Positions 35,168-44,285 of a stretch of 64,000 bases of DNA are shown in pieces (within the stretch, counting starts at the first letter, position 1; the number at the start of each line of letters is the position of its first letter). The translations under genes were made by a program, and so were the position numbers. The notes beneath the pieces were generated by a model. It was not told the origin of the DNA. It ran no database searches and was given only the letters and a program-made list of their open reading frames with translations. Source of the DNA: Xenophilus sp. AP218F (lineage in GTDB: Bacteria; Pseudomonadota; Gammaproteobacteria; Burkholderiales; Chromobacteriaceae); the NCBI GenBank assembly GCA_002213445.1, contig NJIE01000008.1, positions 1 to 64,000 on the forward strand, written 5' to 3'.

Positions 35168-35731
35168 ATGACTGCCGAATTGCTTTCTGTCGATCTTGCC
35201 AAATCCTACCGTCTGCTCAACCACGGTCCGACCGTGCTGGTCAGCAGCGCGCATCAAGGCGCGCGCAACGTGATGGCGGCGGCCTGGGCCATGCCGCTGG
35301 ATTTCGACCCGCCCAAGGTGCTGGTGGTCATCGATAAATCCACCTTCAGCCGCGGCCTGATCGAGGCCTCCGGCGAGTTCATTCTCAATATTCCGTGCAA
35401 GGCGCAGGCGGCGGCGGTGCTGCGCGCCGGCAGCGCCAGCGGCAAGGACGGCGACAAGTTCGCCGCCAGCGGCCTCGCGCCGGCCCGGGCGGAGAAGGTG
35501 GGCGCGCCGCGGGTGGCCGGCTGCATCGCTTATCTGGAGTGCAAGGTGATCGACGAGCCTCGCAATCAGCAGCGTTACGATCTTTTCATCGGCGAAGTCG
35601 TGGCTGCCGCCGCCGACCGCCGCGTGTTCGACGGTCACTGGCATTTCGACGACGATGCCTTGCGCAGCCTGCATTACGTCGCCGGCGGGGCGTTCTTCGC
35701 CACCGGCGAGGCGTTTGAAGTCAAGCTCTGA
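35168..35731 (+). CDS. flavin reductase-like (FMN-binding split-barrel) protein
   Basis: A 187-residue protein of the flavin reductase-like family, probably an FMN-dependent NAD(P)H oxidoreductase or flavoprotein. Typical features are GPTVLVSSAHQGARNVMAAA, VLVVIDKSTFSRGLIEASGE and FILNIPCKAQA in the N-terminal half, and the acidic FDDDALRSLHYVAGGAF near the end. ATG 35168 (MTAELLSVD) has GGGGAT at good spacing; ATG 35162 would add two residues. The physiological substrate cannot be told. Confidence 0.88.
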   Translation: MTAELLSVDLAKSYRLLNHGPTVLVSSAHQGARNVMAAAWAMPLDFDPPKVLVVIDKSTFSRGLIEASGEFILNIPCKAQAAAVLRAGSASGKDGDKFAASGLAPARAEKVGAPRVAGCIAYLECKVIDEPRNQQRYDLFIGEVVAAAADRRVFDGHWHFDDDALRSLHYVAGGAFFATGEAFEVKL

Positions 35732-35749
35732 ACCCGGTTTGGAATGCGA

Positions 35750-35785
35750 CAAGGCCCCGGCAGGCGTGAACCTGCCGGGGCCTTG
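35750..35785. terminator. bidirectional terminator between flavin-reductase gene and tyrS
   Basis: AAGGCCCCGGCAGG / CCTGCCGGGGCCTT is a perfect 14-bp stem with a six-base loop between convergent genes, followed by GTTTC on the plus strand. Confidence 0.9.
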
Positions 35786-35803
35786 TTTCATGCCGGCTGC
35801 GGC

Positions 35804-37081
<1,278 letters not shown>

Positions 37082-37348
37082 TTGACTCAATCTCCAACAC
37101 GATAGGAATGCCATGGCCGAATAGCCGGTCATGCGGAACACGCAGACAAGGGATTTGTCTGCCGCAACCCGCGCCCCGCCAGGCGGCGACGCGCGGAAAA
37201 ACCTTTATCTTAACCGAAAACAGGGATTTTTGGCGTCCTAAGCGCCGTTTGGCGGGATGTTAAGCGCCATGCCATGCTCTGGGCGTTTACCCTTGTCGCC
37301 GCAGGGCGCAAAATACCGGCGTTGAATTCACCCGCGAGGAAGAGCTTT

Positions 37349-38008
37349 ATGCAGCAGGCTGTCAAGGTGTGGGATGCGCCGACCCGTTTGTTTCATTGGA
37401 CGCTGGTGGCGCTGGTTGCCGGCATGTGGTTTAGCGGCAAGCAGGGCGGAGACTGGCTGGAATATCATATTTTCTGCGGCGTGGCGCTGGCGGCCTTGCT
37501 GTTGTTCCGCCTGGTCTGGGGCGTGGTCGGCAGCCAGACCGCGCGTTTCGCCAGCTTCGTCAAGGGCCCGGCCTCGATTTTGCGCTACCTGCGCGGCGAG
37601 CTGCCGGAGCGCGACGCGCCGGGCCACAACCCGCTGGGCGGCTGGATGGTGGTGGCGATGCTGCTGGCCTTGTCGGCGCAGGTAGCCACCGGCCTGTTCG
37701 CCGCCGATATCGACAGCTATCTCTACGACGGCCCGCTGGCCAAGCATATCGACAGCTCGCTGGCGGAAAGCCTGACCAATGTCCACAAACTGCTGTTCAA
37801 CGGCATCTTGGCGCTGGTGGCGCTGCATCTGACCGCCATCGTCATGTACCGGCTGGTGAAAAAGCAGAATCTGGTGCTGCCGATGTTGACCGGCTACAAG
37901 AAGATGGCCGGAGACGCGCCCAGGCTGAAGTTCGCTTCCGGCCTGCTGGCGCTGGGCCTGGCGCTGGGGTGCGCGGCTTTGGCGAGAGTCGTGTTGCTGG
38001 GCGCCTGA
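37349..38008 (+). CDS. cytochrome b561-family membrane protein
   Basis: A 219-residue four-helix membrane protein of the bacterial cytochrome b561 / Ni-hydrogenase cytochrome b type. VWDAPTRLFHWTLVALVAG at the N-terminus places a haem-ligand His in helix 1. Further candidate ligands are in EYHIFCGVALAALLLFRLVWG and TNVHKLLFNGILALVALHL. It is predicted to carry electrons between the quinone pool and periplasmic partners. Convergent c-type cytochrome genes follow, so a functional link is plausible. GAGGAAG precedes the ATG. Confidence 0.9.
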   Translation: MQQAVKVWDAPTRLFHWTLVALVAGMWFSGKQGGDWLEYHIFCGVALAALLLFRLVWGVVGSQTARFASFVKGPASILRYLRGELPERDAPGHNPLGGWMVVAMLLALSAQVATGLFAADIDSYLYDGPLAKHIDSSLAESLTNVHKLLFNGILALVALHLTAIVMYRLVKKQNLVLPMLTGYKKMAGDAPRLKFASGLLALGLALGCAALARVVLLGA

Positions 38009-38024
38009 GCGGCGCGCAGATGCG

Positions 38025-38052
38025 AAAAAGCCGGCAATCGCCGGCTTTTTTG
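38025..38052. terminator. bidirectional terminator
   Basis: AAAAAGCCGGC / GCCGGCTTTTTT with a short loop and flanking A and T runs, placed between the convergent cytochrome b561 and cytochrome c genes. Confidence 0.93.
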
Positions 38053-38062
38053 TTGGCGCGGC

Positions 38063-38503
38063 CTATTTTTCCGGGCCGCGGAAGCTGTCGTGACAGGTCT
38101 TGCAGCTTTGCGCCACGGCCGCGTAGCTCTTCTTGATGGCTGCCAGGTCCTTGCCGCGGGCGGCGAGGGCGAGCGCGTCCACCGATTTGAGGAAGGCTTC
38201 CTTGTCGGCCTGGAACTTGGCCGGCTGGGTCCAGATCTCCGGTTTGGCGCGGCTTTTGCCTTCTATGCTGTTGGCCGGGAAATGCTGGAACGGCTCGGCG
38301 GCCAGCGGCTTGAGCGCGTCGGCGTACTGCTGGAACTGGGCCGGGTTGTACGGCGCGCGGCCGCGCGCGACCATGCCCATCGGTTCGAAGGATTGCACCA
38401 GCATCTTTTTGAAAGCCTTGCTGCGAAGCTCCGCAGGCGTGTCGGCCATGGCGGCCGGAATGGAGATGGCTGCCAGCAGCAGCGCGGTCAGGATCTTTTT
38501 CAT
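38063..38503 (-). CDS. periplasmic cytochrome c' / c-556-type protein
   Basis: A 146-residue exported protein with a signal peptide (about 1-20, AAMA-DT) and a single haem-binding motif CKTCH close to the C-terminus, the arrangement of four-helix-bundle cytochromes c' and c-556. A partly conserved methionine-containing helix 1 (FKKMLVQSFEPMGMVARG) could supply the distal ligand. A paralogue lies just upstream (38692-39120). Role: periplasmic electron transfer or gas binding, not resolved. Confidence 0.9.
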   Translation of the reverse strand: MKKILTALLLAAISIPAAMADTPAELRSKAFKKMLVQSFEPMGMVARGRAPYNPAQFQQYADALKPLAAEPFQHFPANSIEGKSRAKPEIWTQPAKFQADKEAFLKSVDALALAARGKDLAAIKKSYAAVAQSCKTCHDSFRGPEK

Positions 38504-38691
38504 ATGGGCTCTGATTGGGTGGGCGGGCAAGGGTCTGCCAGGGCAGGCCGCGATGCGCCGGCTTCTGGAGAACCGGCTGGCGGGAATTATACGATCGAGA
38601 CGGCGCGGCGGCGAGCCGTCCGCCGATAGGCAGGCAAAACCCGCGCGGGCCGGAGCCGGGCGCGGGTTGCGGAGCGGGCAAGCCGCCAGGG

Positions 38692-39120
38692 TCAATCTTT
38701 GCGGAAGGCGTCGTGACAGGCCTTGCAGGTTTGCTGGGTGGCGCCGAACTGTTTCTTGATGGCGGCAAGATCGCCGCCCAGCGCCACTTGCTTCAGCTGC
38801 GCGGTGGCGGCCTTGTGCTTGTCGATGGCCTGTTTCCACTCGGCGGGCTTGCTCCAGATTTCCGGCTTGGCGTCGGTCTTGCCGGCGGTGCTGCCTGCCG
38901 GGAAGTATTGCCAGGGTTTTTGCGACAGCTCTTCCAGCTGCGTCGCCAGCTTGGCGAACTCGTCCTTGTTGTAAGGCGTTTCGCCCTTCACCATCTTGCC
39001 CATCTGGCCGACGACCGGCTTGTACTGCTTGAAGGCTTCCTTGCGGTCCTTGATCGGATCCGCAGCGAATGCTTGAGAGGCCAATAACGATGCTACCGCG
39101 ATCACTAACATTTTTTTCAT
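38692..39120 (-). CDS. periplasmic cytochrome c' / c-556-type protein (paralogue)
   Basis: A 142-residue exported protein with a signal peptide (about 1-22, AFA-ADP) and the C-terminal haem motif CKACH. It shares layout and several segments with its neighbour (PYN...F, FPAGSTAGK versus FPANSIEGK, KPEIW, DLAAIKK), so the two arose by duplication. AAGGAG precedes the start. The 190-base gap between the paralogues has no further gene. Confidence 0.91.
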   Translation of the reverse strand: MKKMLVIAVASLLASQAFAADPIKDRKEAFKQYKPVVGQMGKMVKGETPYNKDEFAKLATQLEELSQKPWQYFPAGSTAGKTDAKPEIWSKPAEWKQAIDKHKAATAQLKQVALGGDLAAIKKQFGATQQTCKACHDAFRKD

Positions 39121-39210
39121 GGAAAACTCCTTGCAAACAACAAAAAATGCCAAGTTTCCAGCGTATCACAATGTCTTTCGCAGGTGAATGCACCAAGCTT
39201 GAATGCGTGT

Positions 39211-39229
39211 ACGTTATAATATAACATTG
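39211..39229. promoter_or_regulatory. predicted Zur operator
   Basis: GTTATAATATAAC (39213-39225) is a 13-base palindrome centred on one A, 29 bases before the zur start codon. It matches the core of the Zur box I recall from enterobacteria, GTTATANTATAAC. The position overlaps where the promoter should lie, so zinc-bound Zur would repress its own operon. Confidence 0.82.
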
Positions 39230-39254
39230 CTGGCAATTCTGTCAGGGCGCACCC

Positions 39255-39689
39255 ATGAACCATCAAAATTATCTCGACGCCGCCGCTTCCCATTGCGAGC
39301 GGCGCGGCAGCAAGCTTACCGCCCTGCGTCGGCAGGTGCTGGAGCTGGTGCTGGGGCAGCCCGGCGTGGTCAAGGCCTACCATATCCTGGCCGAGCTGCA
39401 AAAAGAGCGCGCCGCGGCCGCGCCGCCCACCGTCTATCGCGCGCTGGATTTCCTGGTGGAGCACGGCTTGCTGCATAAAGTGGACGCGCTCAACGGCTTC
39501 ATCGTCTGCGAGCATTTCGATTGCCAGCACGAAGGCATGATTCTGGTCTGCGAGCAGTGCGGCAAGGTGCTGGAACTGGACGCTACCGCCAGCCTGCAAG
39601 CGCTGCGCGAGGCCTCGCGCGCCGCCGGTTTCTCGCTGAGCCCGCAAAATCTGGTGCTGACCGGCCAATGCCGCGCCTGTACCGTCTGA
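39255..39689 (+). CDS. zur: zinc uptake regulator Zur (Fur family)
   Basis: A 144-residue Fur-family repressor. The winged-helix domain (KLTALRRQVLELVLGQPGVVKAY, PPTVYRALDFLVEHGLLHKV) is followed by a dimerisation domain with metal-site CEHFDCQHEG and the structural zinc cysteine pairs CEQCGK and CRAC at the end. Two things make it Zur rather than Fur: it heads the znu operon, and it carries a Zur-type palindrome in its promoter. Predicted to repress zinc uptake when zinc is sufficient. Confidence 0.93.
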   Translation: MNHQNYLDAAASHCERRGSKLTALRRQVLELVLGQPGVVKAYHILAELQKERAAAAPPTVYRALDFLVEHGLLHKVDALNGFIVCEHFDCQHEGMILVCEQCGKVLELDATASLQALREASRAAGFSLSPQNLVLTGQCRACTV

Positions 39690-39704
39690 ACTCCTGTTGC
39701 CATC

Positions 39705-40622
39705 ATGAAGAAAACCATAGTCAATCTGTTTACCGGCTTCCTGGGCGTGGGCAAGACCACCGCCCTGCGCCATCTGATCGCCACCCGGCCCGAGCACGAG
39801 AAGTGGGCGATCATCGTCAATGAATTCGGCGAAGTCGGCATCGACGGCGCGGCGCTGATGAACGACGAATTGGCGGTAGCCGAGATCGCCGGCGGCTGCC
39901 TGTGCTGCGTGGCCGGCCCGCAAATGACGGCCACCGTCGCCACCCTGATCCGCCGCGAGCGGCCTGACCGGCTGCTGGTGGAGGCCAGCGGCCTGGCCCA
40001 CGCCGCCGGCGTCATCGACGAATTGCGCGCCAAGCCGCTGGGCGAGGCGCTGGAAGTGGGCGCGGTGATCACGCTGGTGGATCCGCGCCAGTTCATCCAG
40101 CCCGATTACCACCGCCAGCCGCTGTATCGCGATCAGATCGCCATCGCCGACGTGCTGGTGGCCAACAAGATCGATACCGCCGACATCCCCACCATGGAAG
40201 CCTTCCGGCAGCAGGCGGCGGCGCTGTTCCCCGCCAAGTCGCTGATCGGCGAAGTGCGCGACGGCGAACTGGACGTCGCCTGGCTGGACGCGGCGACGAC
40301 GCCCAAGCCGCGCTATCGCCCGGCGGTGCCGGCCGATGCCGCCAGCCAGTGGCAGTCCGCCGGCTGGACCTTCGACCCCGAGCAGCCGTTCGACGGCGAG
40401 AAGCTGACCCGTCTCTTCGATACGCTGCCCAAGCTGGTGCCGGAGCTGGTGCGCGCCAAGGGCGTGTTCCGGGTGCTGGACAGCTGGGTGTGGTTGAACT
40501 GGTCGGCCGGGCAGTGGGGCGCGGCGCAGGTATCCTGGCGGCGCGACAGCCGTTTCGAATTGATCGCGCCGGCCTTCGACGCCGAAGCCGTCGAGCGCGC
40601 GCTGCGGGAGTGCTTCGAATGA
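39705..40622 (+). CDS. COG0523 (CobW/ZNG1-type) GTPase, putative zinc metallochaperone
   Basis: A 305-residue G3E GTPase. Walker A is GFLGVGKTTALRH, the family metal-binding motif is GGCLCC near residue 66, and NKID gives guanine specificity. The C-terminal CobW_C domain spans about 210-300. Members under Zur control are thought to deliver zinc to key enzymes when zinc is short; its place as second gene of the zur-znu operon supports that. It overlaps the next small gene by four bases (ATGA). Confidence 0.91.
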   Translation: MKKTIVNLFTGFLGVGKTTALRHLIATRPEHEKWAIIVNEFGEVGIDGAALMNDELAVAEIAGGCLCCVAGPQMTATVATLIRRERPDRLLVEASGLAHAAGVIDELRAKPLGEALEVGAVITLVDPRQFIQPDYHRQPLYRDQIAIADVLVANKIDTADIPTMEAFRQQAAALFPAKSLIGEVRDGELDVAWLDAATTPKPRYRPAVPADAASQWQSAGWTFDPEQPFDGEKLTRLFDTLPKLVPELVRAKGVFRVLDSWVWLNWSAGQWGAAQVSWRRDSRFELIAPAFDAEAVERALRECFE

Positions 40623-40792
40623 GCGATCGGCACCACCATCATCCCGGCGGCCATCGCCACCTGACGCCGGCCACGCTGCGGGCGCCGCTCAGCCTGCTGT
40701 CGATGTCGGCCGGCCAGCGCCTGGTCCTGGCGGCGGCGGCCCTGGCCGCGCTGTGGGGCGTCGTGGCCTGGGCCTTGCAGGAGCTGGCATGA
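40619..40792 (+). CDS. small His-rich single-pass membrane protein
   Basis: A 57-residue product: a hydrophilic N-terminus with six histidines (MSDRHHHHPGGHRH), a linker, and one hydrophobic helix (about 35-55, LVLAAAALAALWGVVAWAL). It overlaps the GTPase gene upstream and znuC downstream, both as ATGA, so it is translationally coupled inside the zinc operon. Zinc binding near the membrane, helping the ZnuBC transporter, is inference. I know no named family for it. Confidence 0.8.
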   Translation: MSDRHHHHPGGHRHLTPATLRAPLSLLSMSAGQRLVLAAAALAALWGVVAWALQELA

Positions 40793-41532
40793 GCATCGTT
40801 CTGGATAATCTGACGGTTTCCTACCAGCGCCATCCGGCCGTGCACCACGTCAGCGGCGCCTTCGCCGCCGGCGACGCCACCGCCATCTTCGGCCCCAACG
40901 GCGCGGGCAAAAGCACCTTGCTGAAAACCATGATAGGCGCGCTGGCGCCGGACGCCGGGCGGGTGAGCCTGGGCGGCTGCCGGCGCCGCGACATCGCCTA
41001 CCTGCCGCAGCAGGCGGAGATCGATCGCTCCATGCCGGTGAGCGTGCTGGACCTGGTCGGCACCGGCCTGTGGCACAGCACCGGCGCGTTCGGCGCGGTG
41101 GGCAAGGCCGGCGTCGAGCGCGCCTTGCTGGCGCTGGAGCGGGTCGGCCTGGCCGATTTCGCCCTGCGGCCGATTTCGGCGCTGTCCAGCGGCCAGTTCC
41201 AGCGCGTGCTGTTCGCCCGCATCCTGGTGCAGGACGCGCGGCTGATCCTGCTGGACGAGCCGTTCAACGCGGTGGACGCCAAAACCACGCAGGATTTGCT
41301 GGCGCTGGTGGCGCGCTGGCGCGAGGAAGGCCGCACCGTGATCGCGGTGCTGCACGACGTGGAGCAGGTGCGGGCTTATTTCCCGCACACCCTGCTGTTG
41401 GCGCGCGAAGTGGTGGCCTGGGGCCGCAGCGAGGAAGTCCTGACCGACGCCAACCTGCGCCGGGCGGTGGAAACGGCGGCGCACTGGCAAGCCCAGGCGC
41501 CGGTATGCGATGTCGATGGAGCGGGAGCCTGA
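40789..41532 (+). CDS. znuC: zinc ABC transporter ATP-binding protein ZnuC
   Basis: A 247-residue ABC ATPase driving high-affinity zinc import. Walker A is GPNGAGKST, the signature is LSSGQ followed by RVLFARIL, Walker B is LILLDEPFNAVD and the switch His is in VLHDVEQV. The LDEPFNAVD variant is typical of manganese/zinc-type (cluster 9) importers. Start and stop overlap both neighbours (ATGA and TGATG-type junctions). Confidence 0.95.
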   Translation: MSIVLDNLTVSYQRHPAVHHVSGAFAAGDATAIFGPNGAGKSTLLKTMIGALAPDAGRVSLGGCRRRDIAYLPQQAEIDRSMPVSVLDLVGTGLWHSTGAFGAVGKAGVERALLALERVGLADFALRPISALSSGQFQRVLFARILVQDARLILLDEPFNAVDAKTTQDLLALVARWREEGRTVIAVLHDVEQVRAYFPHTLLLAREVVAWGRSEEVLTDANLRRAVETAAHWQAQAPVCDVDGAGA

Positions 41533-42407
41533 TGCAGCATCTTTACGAATTACTGGTCTCGCCCTTTGTCGAGTTCGCCTTCATGCGCCGCGCGCTGGCC
41601 GGTTGCCTGGCGCTGGCGCTGGGCTCGGGGCCGATCGGCCTGTTCCTGGTGATGCGGCGCATGAGCCTGATGGGCGACGCCATGAGCCACGCGGTCTTGC
41701 CCGGCGCGGCCATCGGCTTCATGTTCGCGGGCCTGAGCCTGCCGGCGATGAGCCTGGGCGGCTTCTTCGCCGGCGTGCTGGTGGCGCTGCTGGCCGGCCT
41801 CGCCACCCGCTTTACCAGCATCAAGGAGGACGCCAGCTTCGCCGCCTTCTACCTGCTGTCGCTGTCCATCGGCGTGCTGCTGGTGTCGCGCGGCGGCAGC
41901 AATGTCGATCTGATGCACATCCTGTTCGGCTCGGTGCTGGCGGTGGACGACGCGGCGCTGTATCTGGTGGCAGGGGTGGCCTCGGTCACGCTGCTGAGCC
42001 TGGCGCTGATCTATCGGCCGCTGCTGCTGGAAAGCCTGGACCCGGTGTACCTGCGGGCGGTGGGCGCGCGCGGCGGCTGGTGGCACATGCTGTTCCTGAT
42101 GCTGGTGGTGCTCAATCTGGTGGCGGGCTTCCAGGCGCTGGGCACGCTGATGGCGGTGGGCCTGATGATGCTGCCGGCGATCACCGCCCGGCTGTGGACC
42201 GAGCGCATCGAAACCACCTTGCTGCTGGCCATCGCGGTGGCCTTCGGCAGCGGTCTGGGCGGGCTGCTGCTGTCTTATCACTTCGAATTGCCGTCCGGGC
42301 CGGCCATCATCCTGCTGGCCGGACTGGTATACCTGTTTTCTTTGTTATTCGCGCCGGTGGGCGGGGCTTTGCCGCGTTACATCCGGGCGCGCCACCTGGA
42401 ATCCTGA
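41532..42407 (+). CDS. znuB: zinc ABC transporter permease ZnuB
   Basis: A 291-residue inner-membrane permease of the metal ABC-3 family, with about eight to nine helices. Typical segments are FMRRALAGCLALALGSGPIG near the N-terminus, LMGDAMSHAVLPGAAIGF and the late GTLMAVGLMMLPAITARLW. It pairs with ZnuC as the transmembrane half of the importer. It starts at the znuC stop and is followed by znuA after nine bases. Confidence 0.95.
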   Translation: MQHLYELLVSPFVEFAFMRRALAGCLALALGSGPIGLFLVMRRMSLMGDAMSHAVLPGAAIGFMFAGLSLPAMSLGGFFAGVLVALLAGLATRFTSIKEDASFAAFYLLSLSIGVLLVSRGGSNVDLMHILFGSVLAVDDAALYLVAGVASVTLLSLALIYRPLLLESLDPVYLRAVGARGGWWHMLFLMLVVLNLVAGFQALGTLMAVGLMMLPAITARLWTERIETTLLLAIAVAFGSGLGGLLLSYHFELPSGPAIILLAGLVYLFSLLFAPVGGALPRYIRARHLES

Positions 42408-42416
42408 AAGGGGAAC

Positions 42417-43319
42417 ATGATGAAAAAGATCGCAGCCGTCTTGCTGCTGACGGGCTTGCCGGCTCTGGCGCTGGCCAAGGTGCCGGTGGTGGCCAGCTTC
42501 AGCATTCTGGCCGACATGACCCGCGAGATCGGCGGTGACCGCGTCGAGGTGGTGTCGCTGGTGGGGCCGGATCAGGATGCGCACGTTTTCCAGCCCACGC
42601 CTTCGGACGTGAAGAAAGTGGCGGCGGCCAAGGTGCTGGTGGTCAACGGGCTGGGGCTGGAGGGCTGGATGGGGCGCTTGAACAAGGCCGCCAGCTTCAA
42701 GGGCGTGACGGTGGAGGCCGCCCGCGGCGTCAAGGCGCGCGAAGCGCCGGAAGAGGAGCATGATCACGGTCACGATCATGGCCACGATCACGGCGCGCTG
42801 GATCCGCACGTCTGGCACGACCCGGTGCGGGTGCAGACCTATATCGGCAATATCAGCGCCGGCCTGATCAAGGCCGACCCGGCCGGCAAGGCCGAGTATC
42901 AGCGCCGCGCCGCCGACTACTCCGCCAAGGTCAAGGCGCTCAACGACTGGGCCGCCAAGCAGTTCGCCGCCGTGCCGGCGGCCAAGCGCAAGATGCTGAC
43001 TTCGCATGACGCCTTCGCCTATCTTGGCGAGCGCTATCAGCTGAAAGTCATGGCCATCCAGGGCGTGAGCACCGAAGCGGAGGCCTCGGCCAAGGGCGTG
43101 GCGCAACTGGTGCGCCAGGTGAAGAAGGAGCAGGTCAAGGCCGTTTTCGTGGAAAACATGAGCGACAAGCGCCTGTTGGAGCAGTTGTCCAAGGAAGCCA
43201 AGGTGCAAATCGGCGGCAAGCTTTACGCCGACGCCCTGTCCGCTCCGTCCGGCCCCGCGCCGAGCTATCTGGCCCTGTTCCGCTACAACGTGGAAACCAT
43301 TCTCAAATCGTTCCGGTAA
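42417..43319 (+). CDS. znuA: zinc-binding periplasmic protein ZnuA
   Basis: A 300-residue cluster 9 solute-binding protein that captures zinc in the periplasm. Signal peptide about 1-20 (ALALA-KV). The metal-site histidines are in DQDAHVFQPTPSD and DPHVWHDPVRV, with further ligands in TSHDAFAYL. A His/Asp-rich mobile loop (HDHGHDHGHDHG) is typical of zinc-selective members and absent from manganese ones. Last gene of the zur operon; its 3' end overlaps the convergent gene by 17 bases. Confidence 0.95.
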   Translation: MMKKIAAVLLLTGLPALALAKVPVVASFSILADMTREIGGDRVEVVSLVGPDQDAHVFQPTPSDVKKVAAAKVLVVNGLGLEGWMGRLNKAASFKGVTVEAARGVKAREAPEEEHDHGHDHGHDHGALDPHVWHDPVRVQTYIGNISAGLIKADPAGKAEYQRRAADYSAKVKALNDWAAKQFAAVPAAKRKMLTSHDAFAYLGERYQLKVMAIQGVSTEAEASAKGVAQLVRQVKKEQVKAVFVENMSDKRLLEQLSKEAKVQIGGKLYADALSAPSGPAPSYLALFRYNVETILKSFR

Positions 43320-43977
43320 ATAGCGGCAGCAGGTTGTAAAGCCCCATGCCCGCCACGCCCAGTCCCGCCGCCAGGCGCACTGGGCGTTTTTGCGCCCATT
43401 GCCGCAAGGTTTCGGCGAACGCGCCCATCAGCAGCAGATTGGGCAGCGTGCCCAGGCCGAAAGCCAGCATCGCCAGCCCGCCGCGGCCGGCGGAGCCGGT
43501 GGCCAGCGCCGACAGCGAAGCGCTGTAGACCAGCCCGCAAGGCAGCCAGCCCCACAGCGCGCCCACCAGCACCGCGTGCCCGGGGCGGCGGATCGGCAAG
43601 AGCCGCGCCACGCGCGGCTGTATCCGTCGCCAGATCGGCCGGCCCAGGCCTTCCAGCGCGCTCACCGCGTTGGACCACCCGGCCAGATACAGCCCCATGG
43701 CCACCAGCATCAGATTGGCCAATATCATCAGCGCGATCTGGTAGGGCCGGGCGCCGCCCAGCCCCAGCCCGCCTCCGGCCAGCCCGCCCAGCAGCGCGCC
43801 GATCAGGCAGTAGCTGGCGATCCGGCCCAGATTGTAGCCGGCGAGTATCGGCCAGCGCGGCGCGCCGCCGCCGCGTTGCAGCGTTAGAGCAGTGACGATG
43901 CCGCCGCACATGCCGACGCAGTGGCCGCCGCCCAACAGGCCGGCGAGGAAGAGAATCCAGAAATTTGTCTCGATCAT
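43303..43977 (-). CDS. sulfite exporter TauE/SafE-family (UreH/DsbD-like) membrane protein
   Basis: A 224-residue inner-membrane protein with about six helices. GLLGGGHCVGMCGGIVTAL near the N-terminus holds the CxxxC cysteines typical of the UreH/CcdA-like group, with a second conserved Cys in GWLPCGLVYSASLSAL. Relatives often sit near cbb3 oxidase assembly or heavy-metal genes and may move reductant or copper, but the true substrate is unknown. Start 43977 (MIETNFWILFLAG) fits the family. Tail-to-tail overlap with znuA. Confidence 0.85.
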   Translation of the reverse strand: MIETNFWILFLAGLLGGGHCVGMCGGIVTALTLQRGGGAPRWPILAGYNLGRIASYCLIGALLGGLAGGGLGLGGARPYQIALMILANLMLVAMGLYLAGWSNAVSALEGLGRPIWRRIQPRVARLLPIRRPGHAVLVGALWGWLPCGLVYSASLSALATGSAGRGGLAMLAFGLGTLPNLLLMGAFAETLRQWAQKRPVRLAAGLGVAGMGLYNLLPLFTGTI

Positions 43978-44285
43978 GCCGCAAAATACCCACCAAAGCT
44001 CTATGGTAACAGAGGGACGTGCCAATGTTGTGTCGCCGCCAATTTGACCTTGCTTATGTGCTATGTTGAGCAAACATTCGATTTTTCCTGGCCTTGGGCG
44101 AGCGGCGCAGCTAAAAAATTAAGAAAATAACCGTTTTGCCTACTGGCCAAAAGAACGGTTTGCAAAGAGAATGCACAGGCAAGCCGGACTGAGCGGCTGG
44201 GGAAGGCCGCCGCGAGAGCGGCAAAAATCGGTTCGGGGTAAGAAGTTAACGAGAAATCCAATGGGGATTCATTGAGGAATACATT
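43978..44285. other. divergent intergenic region with inverted repeat
   Basis: A 308-base gap between the SafE-like gene and the enoyl-CoA hydratase gene. The centre is AT-rich, consistent with promoters in both directions. A hairpin-forming repeat is listed separately. I see no gene. Confidence 0.5.
44129..44160. repeat. inverted repeat / possible operator or hairpin
   Basis: AACCGTT and AACGGTT, 32 bases end to end, flank an inner TTTTG / CAAAA pair, so a stem with a small bulge can form. It lies about 125 bases before the enoyl-CoA hydratase start. It lacks a T-run and does not follow a gene, so an operator or leader structure is more likely than a terminator. Confidence 0.55.

Noticed and set aside
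42750-42800. Short tandem repeat within znuA (CACGATCATGG-type units)
   Set aside because: It encodes the functional His/Asp-rich loop of ZnuA and is explained by the protein.
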